64,000 nucleotides of DNA from Oscillospiraceae bacterium (lineage in GTDB: Bacteria; Bacillota; Clostridia; Oscillospirales; Ruminococcaceae): the NCBI GenBank assembly GCA_017399765.1, contig JAFQBH010000008.1, forward strand, positions 34,125 to 98,124, written 5' to 3'. The notes under the pieces were generated by a model. It saw only the letters and a list, made by a program, of their open reading frames with translations. It did not search any database and was not told where the DNA came from. Positions 34,184 to 43,471 of the stretch are shown here, piece after piece. Each line of letters starts with the position of its first letter. The first letter of the stretch is position 1. The translations under genes and the position numbers were made by a program.

Positions 34184-35413
34184 ATGAAAAGAATCTTTGC
34201 AGTAATGCTTTCCGTAATTATGATAATTCTTTCTGCCGTTTCCGCTTTTGGTTATTTCAGCGAAGCGGAAGGTTATTCCACTGAAGTCGAAGATTATGAT
34301 TATTATCAGAAATTTCAGGGACAGGGAATTGAAATTGACGTTTGCAACTGGGGCGAATATGTTGCAAACGATTCCGTCAACTTTCTTGATGTAAACGAAG
34401 ATTTTGAAGCCCTTACCGGAATTAAAGTAAACTATACTCTTTTTTCTTCCAACGAAGAACTTTATACAAAACTTCGCAGCGGCGGTTCAATGTATGATGT
34501 AATCGTTCCTTCTGACTATATGATCGGAAGAATGATCAACGAAGGAATGCTTCAGAAACTTGATTTCGATAACATTCCGAACTATAAATATATTGACGAA
34601 AAATATAAAAACACAAACTTTGACCCCAACAACGAATATTCAGTTCCTATGTATTGGGGAACCGTTGGTATAATCTATAATATGTCCATGGTCGATGAAG
34701 AAGATCTTACCGGCTGGGATATCCTCTGGAATGAAAAATATGCTGATAATATGCTCATGTTCTCCAACTCCAGAGATGCTTTCGCACTTGCCCTCCTCGA
34801 TCTCGGATATGATTTTAACACAACTGATGAAACTGAACTTGCCGAAGCAGCAGAACATCTTAAAGCACAGAAACCCCTTGTTCAGGCATATGTTATGGAC
34901 GAAATTTATGACAAAATGGAGGGCGGGGAAGCCGCTGTTGCTCCTTATTATAACGGCGATGCTGTTCTTATGATGGATGTAAACGAGGATCTCAATTTCT
35001 ATTTCCCCGAAAACTCCAGCATTTTTGTTGATTCAATGTGCATTCCGACCGGAGCAAATGAAAAAGAAGCTGCAGAGATGTATATCAACTATATGTGTGA
35101 ATCCACCGTTGCCGCCGCAAACAGCTATTATGTAGGATATTCAACTCCTCACACCGGAGCATTCGAGCTTCTTGACGAAGAACTTCAGGAAAACGAAATA
35201 GCATATCCTTCGGCAGAATATATTGAATCTCTTGATTATTTCCTCACTCTTCCGGCGGAAACAAGCGGAATTGTTGACGGTTACTGGACCGAGATTCTTG
35301 CAACAGAAGGGGATATGACCCTTTATATTGTGGCTTTCGCCGTAATAATTGTTGCCGCTGCCGGAATTTTCGGATTTATGAAATATCAGAAGAAAAAAAG
35401 AATGAATTATTGA
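34184..35413 (+). CDS. potD: Polyamine-binding protein PotD with C-terminal membrane anchor
   Basis: 409-residue extracytoplasmic binding protein. The SBP domain (about 45-375) shows IDVCNWGEYV, KVNYTLFSSNEELYTKL, YDVIVPSDYMIGRM, PMYWGTVGIIYN and a C-terminal YGYSTPH-like segment (YVGYSTPHTGA), as in PotD/PotF. The N-terminus is a signal-type hydrophobic helix without a lipobox Cys. The C-terminus instead carries a membrane helix (about 377-398, IVAFAVIIVAAAGIFGFM) and a basic tail KYQKKKR. So anchoring is by a transmembrane helix rather than by a lipid. Confidence 0.92.
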   Translation: MKRIFAVMLSVIMIILSAVSAFGYFSEAEGYSTEVEDYDYYQKFQGQGIEIDVCNWGEYVANDSVNFLDVNEDFEALTGIKVNYTLFSSNEELYTKLRSGGSMYDVIVPSDYMIGRMINEGMLQKLDFDNIPNYKYIDEKYKNTNFDPNNEYSVPMYWGTVGIIYNMSMVDEEDLTGWDILWNEKYADNMLMFSNSRDAFALALLDLGYDFNTTDETELAEAAEHLKAQKPLVQAYVMDEIYDKMEGGEAAVAPYYNGDAVLMMDVNEDLNFYFPENSSIFVDSMCIPTGANEKEAAEMYINYMCESTVAAANSYYVGYSTPHTGAFELLDEELQENEIAYPSAEYIESLDYFLTLPAETSGIVDGYWTEILATEGDMTLYIVAFAVIIVAAAGIFGFMKYQKKKRMNY

Positions 35414-35416
35414 TTC

Positions 35417-35450
35417 AAAAACCCGCAGATTTCTGCGGGTTTTGTTTTTG
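35417..35450 (+). terminator. Intrinsic terminator after potD
   Basis: AAAACCCGCAG / CTGCGGGTTTT stem with ATTT loop and T-rich tail. Confidence 0.92.
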
Positions 35451-35558
35451 TTTGATTTTATATGACAAGCTATTAAACTTTACGGTAATTTTTTGATACA
35501 AATTTGAATTGTTTTACATTAAATTATGCATATATTGTAGAAAAATTCAACTTTTTCA

Positions 35559-35587
35559 TTGACATTCGACCTGCACTTGTATATAAT
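35559..35587 (+). promoter_or_regulatory. Consensus promoter of oppA
   Basis: TTGACA at 35559-35564, 17-base spacer, TATAAT at 35582-35587: an exact consensus match. A 75-base leader precedes oppA; no other structure is evident in 35451-35661. Confidence 0.85.
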
Positions 35588-35661
35588 ATTATGGATGTTA
35601 TACATAATGAATTACTATGAGTTTTTGTATGACATGAAAATAATTAAGGAGGAAATTCAAA

Positions 35662-37536
35662 ATGAAGAAATTTCTCGCACTTCTTCTCGCTGTTGTTATG
35701 ATGCTTTCTCTTGCAGCATGCGGCGGCGAAGCTTCTAATGATACCAGACTTATCTACGGAAGCACCACCGAAGTTTCCGGCGATATCGGCCCCGGAGCAT
35801 GGTGGACCAACAACGCAACCGATAAAATGATCCGTGACCTCATCAACGACTATCAGCCTGTTGTTACCAACCAGGGCGGCGAATTCGTTATCAATGAGAC
35901 TGTTTGCGGCGGCGTTGAATCTGTTGCAAACGATGACGGTTCCAAAACCTTCACCGTAAAAATCAACGAAGGCCTTGTATTCTCCAACGGCGAACCTATC
36001 ACTGCAGCTAACTATGTAGCATACGCTCTCATCGGTTATTCTCCTGCAGCAGCAGAAGCTGGCGCAAAACTCAGCGCTGAACAGGTTGTTGGCGCAAAAG
36101 AATATCAGGCAGGCGAAGCTGATGCTCTCGCAGGCGTACGTCTTGTTGACGAATACACCTACTCCATCACCATCAGCGGCGATTATGTTCCTTACTTCTA
36201 CGAACTCAGCTATGCATCTCTTACTCCTCTCTACATCCCGATGTATGCTTCTGCAGAACTCACCGTTGTAGATACTGAAAATGGTGCAAAATTCGAAGGC
36301 GGCGAACTCGTTGCTTCCGAACTCGACGCAGCTCGTTGGATGTATGCTGACGCTGTAACTGCTGGTCCTTACGTAATCAAGAGCCTCGATACCGGTGCTC
36401 TTGAAACCGTTCTCGAAATCAACGAAAACTATGCAGGTAACTTCGAAGGCCAGAAACCTTCCATCAACCAGCTCGTTATCGTTAAATCCGAAGTTGCAAC
36501 CCAGTTCGATATGCTCAAAACTGGTGCTATCGACGTTCTCGACTCTCTCTCCGATGGTAACGAAGTAAACAGCGCTCTTGACCTTGAAGCACAGGGCGGC
36601 TACAAAACCGTTAACTTCGAACGTAACGGCTACGGCAAAATCCAGTTCCAGTGCGACTTTGGTCCTACCCAGTTCCAGGCAGTTCGTCATGCTATTGCAT
36701 ACCTTCTTGACAGAAACGAATTTGCTAACACCTTCTGCCAGGGCTTCGGTTCCGTTGTACACGGTCCTTACGGCCTTGCAATGTGGATGACCAAAGAATC
36801 CACCGATCGTTTCGAAGCAGAAATGAACACCTATTCTTACGATCCTGCAAAAGCAGTTGAACTTCTTGTTGAAGACGGCTGGGTACTTGACGCAGAAGGT
36901 AACGAATATGTTTCCGGCGTACGTTATAAAGAAGTAACCGCTGAAGAAGCAGGCGACTACGAACTCAACGTAACTCTTGCTGACGGCAGAATCCTTATGC
37001 CTCTTCACATCAAATGGTCTTCTTCTGAAGCAAACCCTGTTTCCGAACTTCTCGTAACCATGCTCTCCAACGGCCAGCAGACCGCTGACGCAGGTATGGT
37101 AATCGAACAGACCGTTATGAGCTTCGATGAGCTCCTTAACTATATGTATCGTGATGCAACCCAGGGCGACCAGTACGGTGTAAAAACCTACGGTATGTAC
37201 AACCTTGCAACCAATTTCACTCCCGCATACGACCAGTCCTACAGCTTCTCTCTTGATCCTGAATATGTAGCAGCTGGCTGGAACACCAACTATATCTTCG
37301 ACAAAGAACTCGACCAGCTCTCCATGGATATGGTTTACGGTGTTGATCCTTCCGACAGAGAAGGTTACCTCAAACTCTGGCAGGATTTCATCCTCAAATG
37401 GAACGAACTCCTTCCTGAAATCCCGCTTTATTCCAACGTTTATTACACCATTTATCCCGACTGGCTCGAAAACTTCGAAGAATCCAGCCTTTGGGAATTC
37501 CAGCAGGCAATCCTTTACGCAACTGTTGCAAAATAA
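35662..37536 (+). CDS. oppA: Oligopeptide ABC transporter substrate-binding lipoprotein
   Basis: 624-residue SBP_bac_5 family lipoprotein. The signal peptide ends in the lipobox LAAC (Cys 20). The family opening segment is KTFTVKINEGLVFSNGEPITAANYV near residue 95, and HAIAYLLDRNEF (about 345) and WQDFILKWNELLPEIPLYSN near the C-terminus are typical. It captures peptides outside and delivers them to the OppB/OppC channel. Codon bias is extreme, so expression should be very high. Strong promoter, AAGGAGG ribosome site and a following hairpin agree with that. Confidence 0.93.
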   Translation: MKKFLALLLAVVMMLSLAACGGEASNDTRLIYGSTTEVSGDIGPGAWWTNNATDKMIRDLINDYQPVVTNQGGEFVINETVCGGVESVANDDGSKTFTVKINEGLVFSNGEPITAANYVAYALIGYSPAAAEAGAKLSAEQVVGAKEYQAGEADALAGVRLVDEYTYSITISGDYVPYFYELSYASLTPLYIPMYASAELTVVDTENGAKFEGGELVASELDAARWMYADAVTAGPYVIKSLDTGALETVLEINENYAGNFEGQKPSINQLVIVKSEVATQFDMLKTGAIDVLDSLSDGNEVNSALDLEAQGGYKTVNFERNGYGKIQFQCDFGPTQFQAVRHAIAYLLDRNEFANTFCQGFGSVVHGPYGLAMWMTKESTDRFEAEMNTYSYDPAKAVELLVEDGWVLDAEGNEYVSGVRYKEVTAEEAGDYELNVTLADGRILMPLHIKWSSSEANPVSELLVTMLSNGQQTADAGMVIEQTVMSFDELLNYMYRDATQGDQYGVKTYGMYNLATNFTPAYDQSYSFSLDPEYVAAGWNTNYIFDKELDQLSMDMVYGVDPSDREGYLKLWQDFILKWNELLPEIPLYSNVYYTIYPDWLENFEESSLWEFQQAILYATVAK

Positions 37537-37571
37537 TTTGCCTGTAAAATCCTGTTGATTTAACGGGAACC

Positions 37572-37606
37572 AAGACGAGGGCAGCTTTGCCTGCCCTCGT
37601 CTTTTG
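37572..37606 (+). terminator. Terminator between oppA and oppB
   Basis: AAGACGAGGGCAG with its complement, six-base loop, but only four T behind it. Partial read-through would give excess OppA over the membrane parts. A weak TTGACG element (37605) may start an extra transcript for oppB. Confidence 0.75.
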
Positions 37607-37720
37607 ACGGTTTATATAGGTATTATAAATATAACATTAATTTCGAAGATTATTCCCTAATTGTTGGGTTTAATATATATGTTACTACATTTAAAAAAAG
37701 AGAAAAGGAGGGTTTTGTAG

Positions 37721-38740
37721 ATGGCAAAGTATGTACTCAAGCGTATCGGCTACATGGTTATCGTTTTCTTTGTAGTATCGTTTTTGATGTACTCAATCTA
37801 CAACCTTATCCCGACTGACCCTGCTCGTGCAGAGCTTGAACCGCTCAAGATGTCTTTAAAACCCGAAGAATATGAGGAAAGATATCAGCAGCTTCGTGAC
37901 GAATATGGTCTTGACGACCCGATTCCGATCCGCTATGCAAGATGGATGGGCTTCATGAAGGACAAGCAGACCGATACTTATCACGGTATGCTTCAGGGAT
38001 ATTTCGGATATTCTTCACTTTATAAGAAGGACGTTTCCGTAGTTATTCCGGAAAGAATGGAGAACACTATTTTCATCAATATTTTCTCCACAATTCTTGC
38101 TCTGGCAATTACAATTCCTCTCGGTATCTATTGCGCGGTTCACAAAAAGGGCAAGGTGGATAATGCCGTTCAGGTTGTAACTATTATAGGTTACAGTATC
38201 CCGGTTTATATTATTGCGCTTATTTTCATCTGGTTCTTTGCGGTAACCTTTGAAATTTTCCCGGTTTCCGGTTCCCAGACTCCCGGTGCTTCCTACACCG
38301 GAATCAGACAGTTCCTTGACCGACTTTATTACATTTCTCTTCCTGTAATTGTAATGACTTTCGGTTCTCTCGGCGGTATGACCCGTTATGTCCGTGCAGC
38401 TATGATCGAAGCACTCAGCATGGACTATATCCGTACCGCACGTGCAAAAGGTCTTCGTGAGAAAGTTGTTATCTATTCTCACGCTTGGCGCAATGCACTT
38501 CTTCCTGTAATCACCGTTATCATCAGCTGGTTCCTCGGAATCTTCGGTGGTTCTGTAATTATTGAAAACACATTCGGCCTCAACGGTATGGGTGCTCTTT
38601 ATTATGCAGGACTTATGAACCGCGACTATGAGCTCGCTCTTGCGATTCAGATGTTCTATATCGTTGTAAGCCTTATCGGACAGCTTGTAACAGACCTTAG
38701 CTATGGTTTTGTTGACCCGCGTGTCCGCATTGATAAATAA
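37721..38740 (+). CDS. oppB: Oligopeptide ABC transporter permease OppB
   Basis: 339-residue permease with six helices. The N-terminus YVLKRIGYMVIVFFVVSF and the first loop with EYGLDDPIPIRYARWMGFM are classical OppB/DppB features; the EAA loop is ALSMDYIRTARAKGLREKVV near residue 227. Unlike its partner OppC it has the normal family size and no insertion. ATG 37721 follows AAGGAGGG. It begins the oppB-C-D-F-small-protein transcript. Confidence 0.94.
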   Translation: MAKYVLKRIGYMVIVFFVVSFLMYSIYNLIPTDPARAELEPLKMSLKPEEYEERYQQLRDEYGLDDPIPIRYARWMGFMKDKQTDTYHGMLQGYFGYSSLYKKDVSVVIPERMENTIFINIFSTILALAITIPLGIYCAVHKKGKVDNAVQVVTIIGYSIPVYIIALIFIWFFAVTFEIFPVSGSQTPGASYTGIRQFLDRLYYISLPVIVMTFGSLGGMTRYVRAAMIEALSMDYIRTARAKGLREKVVIYSHAWRNALLPVITVIISWFLGIFGGSVIIENTFGLNGMGALYYAGLMNRDYELALAIQMFYIVVSLIGQLVTDLSYGFVDPRVRIDK

Positions 38741-38758
38741 TAGGGGAGGTAAATTGAA

Positions 38759-40588
38759 ATGAAAAAAGAAAATAAAATTGCCTCCTTCTTCGGACGCCTT
38801 TTCGGCAACCGCAACAAACAGCTCAGCTTTATGGAAGAAGAACAGCTCCAGAGCCCTACCAGAATGATTGTTCGTAACTTTATGGGCAACAAGCTCGGTA
38901 TGACCGGTCTTATCATCTTCCTTTGCATTTTCCTTTTTGTTATGATCGGTCCGAAGTTCTTTGTTCTTGACCTTTCCTATCAGGACAACACCCAGACCAA
39001 CGTTCCTCCGATTTCCACAATGCTTTCTGTTCCGGCAGAACTTAACGGAAACGTTAAAGACATCACCCCCGGCACAACTTATGGCGTTGGTATCGACAAC
39101 GACGGTAAAATCTACACCTGGGGTTATACCCGTGTAACCAGCGTTATCGACGTCGGTGAAATTCCGAAAGAAGTTCAGAAAGCTCATATCGTACACATTG
39201 CCGCAGGTTATGACCACATTGCAGCAATCGATGACAAAGGCAACGTTTATGTATGGGGTTCCGACCGTCTTGGACAGGACAGACTTCCCGACAAAATCGT
39301 TTCCGCAATGAACATGAAGAAAAACCTTAACTTCAAACAGCTTGAAGCAGGTTTCCAGTTCACTGCCGCTCTTACTGAAGACGGTTACCTTTATGCATGG
39401 GGTAACGGAAACATGGCGGATATCGAAATCAAAGAAGAATATCAGGGCAGAATTGAAAAAATCGCTCTTACTACCTATAGCTGTGTAGCTCTTCTTGATG
39501 ACGGTACCGTTGTTTATACCGGTATCAAAAATAACGCCATTCATGACCAGATGCCCGAAGGCCTTACCAACATTGTTGATATTTCCGCAACCGGTAACAC
39601 TGTTGCAGTTGTTGACGAAAACGGTAAAATCACCATTTGGGGTAACATCAGCGACGGAATCGACCAGGTTCCCGAAATGGCAGCAAAACCCGTTGAACTC
39701 TATGGCGGTCTTAAACACTATACCGCTCTTCTTGAAAACGGCGAAGTAATTTCCTGGGGTAACAACGTTCATAAACAGGCAACCGTTCCCGCAGCTGTTA
39801 ACGAAAAAGATATCGAAACCGTTTTCGCAGGTTTCTATCAGAACTATGCAATCACCACCGACGGTGAAACCGAAACCTGGGGTCTTAAAGGTTATACCCT
39901 CGGTACCGACGACCTTGGACGTGATATTCTTACCCGTCTTGTTAACGCAGGTCAGGTTACCATGACCGTTGGTGCAATCGCTGTTGTAATTTCCCTTATC
40001 ATCGGTATCATTCTCGGTGGTATCGCAGGTTATTTCGGCGGTTGGACCGATATGATCGTAATGCGTATTGCAGAAGTTATCGGCGGTCTTCCTTTCATTC
40101 CTTTTGCAATGATTCTTTCCGCAATCATCGGTACAAGAATTTCTGTTGAGCAGAGAATGTACCTCATCATGGTCGTTCTCGGTGTTCTTTCCTGGCCGCC
40201 TACCTGCCGCCTTATCCGTGCACAGATCCTCAGCCAGCGTGAACAGGAATATGTAACCGCAGCACAGGCTATGGGTGTTCGTGAAAAATCCATCGTTTTC
40301 CGTCACATTCTTCCGAACGTTCTTTCCCTTATCCTTGTTTCTGCAACCCTTGACTTTGCAACCTGCATGCTCACCGAATCCACTCTTTCTTACCTTGGAT
40401 TCGGTATTGCACCGCCTACTCCTACCTGGGGTAATATGCTTAACGGTGCAAACAACTCCATCGTTATTCAGCAGTATTGGTGGCGTTGGGTATTCACCGC
40501 AGCAATCTTCGGTGTCTGCACCATTTGTATCAACCTTGTGGGTGACGCTCTTCGTGATGCGGTTGACCCCAAATCTAACGGAAGATAA
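38759..40588 (+). CDS. oppC: OppC-type permease with an inserted seven-repeat RCC1-like beta-propeller
   Basis: 609 residues, about twice the usual OppC size. Residues 1-84 are the normal N-terminus: basic region, RNFMGNKLGMTG and the first membrane helix (about 47-68). Residues about 85-377 are an insertion of seven repeats ending in hydrophobic-Trp-Gly motifs: KIYTWG, NVYVWG, YLYAWG, TVVYTG, KITIWG, EVISWG, ETETWG, each preceded by DxxG turns, the RCC1 pattern. Then the normal OppC sequence resumes with LGTDDLGRDILTRLV, five further helices and the EAA loop VTAAQAMGVREKSIVFRHIL (about 499). The insertion lies on the outside face. Reading frame and codon use are uniform, so it is a genuine gene. 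Confidence 0.93.
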   Translation: MKKENKIASFFGRLFGNRNKQLSFMEEEQLQSPTRMIVRNFMGNKLGMTGLIIFLCIFLFVMIGPKFFVLDLSYQDNTQTNVPPISTMLSVPAELNGNVKDITPGTTYGVGIDNDGKIYTWGYTRVTSVIDVGEIPKEVQKAHIVHIAAGYDHIAAIDDKGNVYVWGSDRLGQDRLPDKIVSAMNMKKNLNFKQLEAGFQFTAALTEDGYLYAWGNGNMADIEIKEEYQGRIEKIALTTYSCVALLDDGTVVYTGIKNNAIHDQMPEGLTNIVDISATGNTVAVVDENGKITIWGNISDGIDQVPEMAAKPVELYGGLKHYTALLENGEVISWGNNVHKQATVPAAVNEKDIETVFAGFYQNYAITTDGETETWGLKGYTLGTDDLGRDILTRLVNAGQVTMTVGAIAVVISLIIGIILGGIAGYFGGWTDMIVMRIAEVIGGLPFIPFAMILSAIIGTRISVEQRMYLIMVVLGVLSWPPTCRLIRAQILSQREQEYVTAAQAMGVREKSIVFRHILPNVLSLILVSATLDFATCMLTESTLSYLGFGIAPPTPTWGNMLNGANNSIVIQQYWWRWVFTAAIFGVCTICINLVGDALRDAVDPKSNGR

Positions 40589-40603
40589 GGAGGGGAGAAG
40601 CAA

Positions 40604-41593
40604 ATGGCATTATTGGAACTTAAAGATGTTAGAACATTTTTCAAAACCAAACGTGGTATTGTTAAAGCTGTTAACGGCGTAAGCTACTCCCTTGATTCCG
40701 GTAAAGTTCTCGGACTTGTTGGCGAATCCGGTTCCGGAAAAAGCGTTTCCGCAATGAGCGTTCTCCGTCTTCTTGATGAAAACGGATATATCGAAAGCGG
40801 CGACATTACTTTTGACGGAAAAGATCTCATCAATCTTTCCAAGCAGGATATGTATAAAATCCGCGGAAATGATATTTCTGTTATTTTCCAGGAACCCATG
40901 ACCAGCCTTAACCCGGTTTTTACTGTTGAAAAACAGCTTTGCGAACCGCTTATGAACCATCAGGGAATGACCAAAAAAGAGGCAGCTCTTAAAGCTATTG
41001 AACTTCTTGCAGACGTTAAAATCCCTAATCCGGAAGTTGTTGCAAAACAATATCCTCATCAGCTTTCCGGTGGTATGCGTCAGCGTGTTATGATTGCAAT
41101 GGCTCTTGCCTGTAAACCCAAGATCCTTATTGCAGACGAACCTACAACCGCGCTTGACGTTACCATTCAGGCACAGATCCTTAAACTCATCAATGAGCTT
41201 AAAGATAAAAACAACACCGCGGTTCTTTTCATTACTCATGACCTTGGTGTTATCAACCAGATTGCAGACGATGTTGCGGTTATGTATTGCGGACAGGTTG
41301 TAGAAATGGCTCCGGCACATACAATCTTCCACCAGAACGAACATTCCCATCCTTATACCGAAGGTCTTATGCTCTCAATTCCGAGACTGGATACTCCCGC
41401 AAACAGCCGCCTTGAAGCAATTCCCGGCGCTGTTCCGCATCCGCTTGACCTTCCCAAAGGCTGCAAATTTGCTCCTCGCTGCAAATATGCCACTGATAAA
41501 TGCAGGGAAGAAGAACCCCAGCTTGTTCATGTAAACGAACATCATCAGGTACGTTGCTTCTATCCCAAAAAGGAGGACAGACATGGAAAATAA
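40604..41593 (+). CDS. oppD: Oligopeptide ABC transporter ATPase OppD
   Basis: 329-residue ATPase of normal OppD length. Walker A is GESGSGKS (about 39-46), Q-loop [11 protein letters not shown], signature [15 protein letters not shown], Walker [13 protein letters not shown]. The C-terminal oligopeptide-transporter domain has the Cys pattern [14 protein letters not shown] plus a later Cys, the likely 4Fe-4S site described for Opp/Dpp ATPases. ATG 40604 follows GGAGGGG. It overlaps the oppF start by 11 bases. Confidence 0.94.
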   Translation: MALLELKDVRTFFKTKRGIVKAVNGVSYSLDSGKVLGLVGESGSGKSVSAMSVLRLLDENGYIESGDITFDGKDLINLSKQDMYKIRGNDISVIFQEPMTSLNPVFTVEKQLCEPLMNHQGMTKKEAALKAIELLADVKIPNPEVVAKQYPHQLSGGMRQRVMIAMALACKPKILIADEPTTALDVTIQAQILKLINELKDKNNTAVLFITHDLGVINQIADDVAVMYCGQVVEMAPAHTIFHQNEHSHPYTEGLMLSIPRLDTPANSRLEAIPGAVPHPLDLPKGCKFAPRCKYATDKCREEEPQLVHVNEHHQVRCFYPKKEDRHGK

Positions 41594-43118
41594 CAGAGAA
41601 GTCCTGCTCAGTATCAGCAACCTTAAACAATATTTCCCATTAAAAAAAGGTCGTTTTGTTAAAGCTAACGACGGTGTTTCTCTTGATATTTACAAAGGCG
41701 AAACTTTCGGTCTTGTTGGTGAATCCGGCTGCGGAAAATCCACTCTTGGACGTACCATTCTTCAGCTTTACCACCAGACCTATGGCCGTACCATGTATTA
41801 TGGCCGTTCTCTTGATGACCTTGCTCCCAAATATGTTGAACAGACCATCAAAAACCTTTCCAAACTTCGTAATGAATGGAAAAACCTTGAGCAGAAAAAA
41901 GAGAAAATTGAAGCCGAGTACGCAGCTCTTTCCGAAACAGAACAGTATGCTAAACATGCAGAACTCGACCAGGCAAGAAAACTTGCGGAAGATGCTATGC
42001 TCAATATCACTAAAATTTTCGGCGGATTTGTTGTTGTCGAAAACGTAAGCGAAATTGTTTCCGCATATTCCAAAGAATACGGTTTTGCAAAACAGAAATC
42101 TTCTCTTATCGAAAAGCTTGGAAAAGCACAGCTTAATCTTGATGATCTTGAGTTTGATGAGAATAAAAAACCCGGCAGCGTTGACGAAAGCAAACTTTCT
42201 TCCGCAAGAAGCAAAGTTGAAGCAATCAATGCTGAAATTGCTAAAGTTCAGGAACAGATTGATGAAGTCAAAAAAGCAATTGATGTTCTTCGTGAACAGC
42301 ACAAAAATGAACCTGAATTTGATAAATATGAAGCAATGCGCGATGACGGTATTGACCTTGCACGTCTTGAATATGACGAAATGCGTAAACTCCGCCGCGA
42401 TATGCAGCTTATTTTCCAGGATCCTTATTCCTCTCTCAACCCTCGTATGAGTGTCGGTCAGATTATCAGCGAAGGTATGGTTGCACATAATATGGTTCAT
42501 AATAAAGGTGAACGTATGCAGGAGAGAGTTCTTGAAGTTATGGACGAATGCGGTCTTGCACCTTATTTCCTCCATCGTTTCCCGCATCAGTTCTCCGGCG
42601 GTCAGCGTCAGAGAATCGGTATTGCGCGTGCTCTTGCAACCAACCCGAAGTTTGTTGTTTGCGATGAAGCGGTTTCTGCACTTGACGTTTCCATTCAGGC
42701 ACAGATCATCAACCTTCTTCAGGACCTTAAAGAAAAACAGGATCTTACCTATCTTTTCATTACCCATGACCTTTCTGTTGTAAAATATATTTCCGACAGA
42801 ATCGGCGTTATGTATCTTGGAAACATGGTTGAACTTGCTGATTCCCAGGAGATTTTTGATAACCCCGTTCATCCTTATACCGAAGCACTTCTTAATGCAA
42901 TTCCTACCACCGAAGAAGAAGGTCATAAAGATCTTCAGATTCTCGAAGGCGATATCCCCAGCCCGGTAAATCCGCCCAAAGGCTGCAAATTCCACACCAG
43001 ATGCGCTTACTGCACCGAAATTTGCAAACAGGTTGTTCCGGAATGGGAAGAAGTTTCTCCTAATCATTTTGTTGCTTGCCACCATAAGCTTGCAAGAAAA
43101 GAAAATGTTCAGGAATAA
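41583..43118 (+). CDS. oppF: OppF-type ATPase with a coiled-coil insertion
   Basis: 511 residues against a usual 310-330. Walker [10 protein letters not shown] is at residues 46-54 and [15 protein letters not shown] matches the usual strand after it. Residues about 80-255 are then an insertion of charged heptad-like helices (for example [19 protein letters not shown] and [20 protein letters not shown]) with a short hydrophobic patch [14 protein letters not shown] in the middle. The canonical sequence resumes at [22 protein letters not shown] (Q-loop), signature [15 protein letters not shown], Walker [12 protein letters not shown] and the Cys-rich Opp C-terminus ([14 protein letters not shown]). 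Catalytic motifs are intact, so the insertion should add, not replace, a function. Confidence 0.93.
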   Translation: MENNREVLLSISNLKQYFPLKKGRFVKANDGVSLDIYKGETFGLVGESGCGKSTLGRTILQLYHQTYGRTMYYGRSLDDLAPKYVEQTIKNLSKLRNEWKNLEQKKEKIEAEYAALSETEQYAKHAELDQARKLAEDAMLNITKIFGGFVVVENVSEIVSAYSKEYGFAKQKSSLIEKLGKAQLNLDDLEFDENKKPGSVDESKLSSARSKVEAINAEIAKVQEQIDEVKKAIDVLREQHKNEPEFDKYEAMRDDGIDLARLEYDEMRKLRRDMQLIFQDPYSSLNPRMSVGQIISEGMVAHNMVHNKGERMQERVLEVMDECGLAPYFLHRFPHQFSGGQRQRIGIARALATNPKFVVCDEAVSALDVSIQAQIINLLQDLKEKQDLTYLFITHDLSVVKYISDRIGVMYLGNMVELADSQEIFDNPVHPYTEALLNAIPTTEEEGHKDLQILEGDIPSPVNPPKGCKFHTRCAYCTEICKQVVPEWEEVSPNHFVACHHKLARKENVQE

Positions 43119-43150
43119 TTAAATTTAGTTTTAAAAAGGAGCTTGAAAAA

Positions 43151-43426
43151 ATGGCAAGGCGAAACTTGTTTATGCTTTTTTCCAAAAAAGTTGACCGTGC
43201 GTTCGAGCTCCAGGCTGAACAAAACGGTCATGATGAGCATGTTGAATATGAACGCGAAGCTATCGATCCAAAATCGATTGAAGACAAAATTCAGCTTGCG
43301 GACAGAATGGAAAAAGGCGACCTTGCGGCAATGATTATTTCCGCTTTGGGAATGATTGTTCCGGTTGCTTTAATTATTCTTATAATTATGATTGTTGCCG
43401 CCTGTTTTCTTACGGGCATGCTTTAA
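43151..43426 (+). CDS. Small single-pass membrane protein of the opp operon
   Basis: 91-residue protein that I do not recognise. A basic N-terminus (MARRNLFMLFSKKVDR) is followed by an acidic, helical soluble stretch (about 17-55) and one C-terminal membrane helix (about 60-88, IISALGMIVPVALIILIIM). ATG 43151 follows AAGGAG, 32 bases after oppF, and the operon terminator follows directly, so it is the last gene of the transporter operon. It may be an accessory or regulatory subunit; that is inference from position only. Confidence 0.75.
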   Translation: MARRNLFMLFSKKVDRAFELQAEQNGHDEHVEYEREAIDPKSIEDKIQLADRMEKGDLAAMIISALGMIVPVALIILIIMIVAACFLTGML

Positions 43427-43430
43427 AAAC

Positions 43431-43467
43431 GAAAAACACCGAACTCTAGCGAGTTCGGTGTTTTTTT
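43431..43467. terminator. Bidirectional terminator after the opp operon
   Basis: AAAAACACCGAACTC with complement GAGTTCGGTGTTTTT around a TAGC loop. It also serves the converging pepF gene. Confidence 0.93.
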
Positions 43468-43471
43468 ATAT

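Noticed and set aside
38015-40603. An 862-codon open frame on the minus strand across oppB/oppC
   Set aside because: It is the antisense of strongly biased genes that avoid TTA, CTA and TCA codons, so stops are missing on the other strand. The product has no recognisable domain, while the plus strand codes for clear permease motifs.
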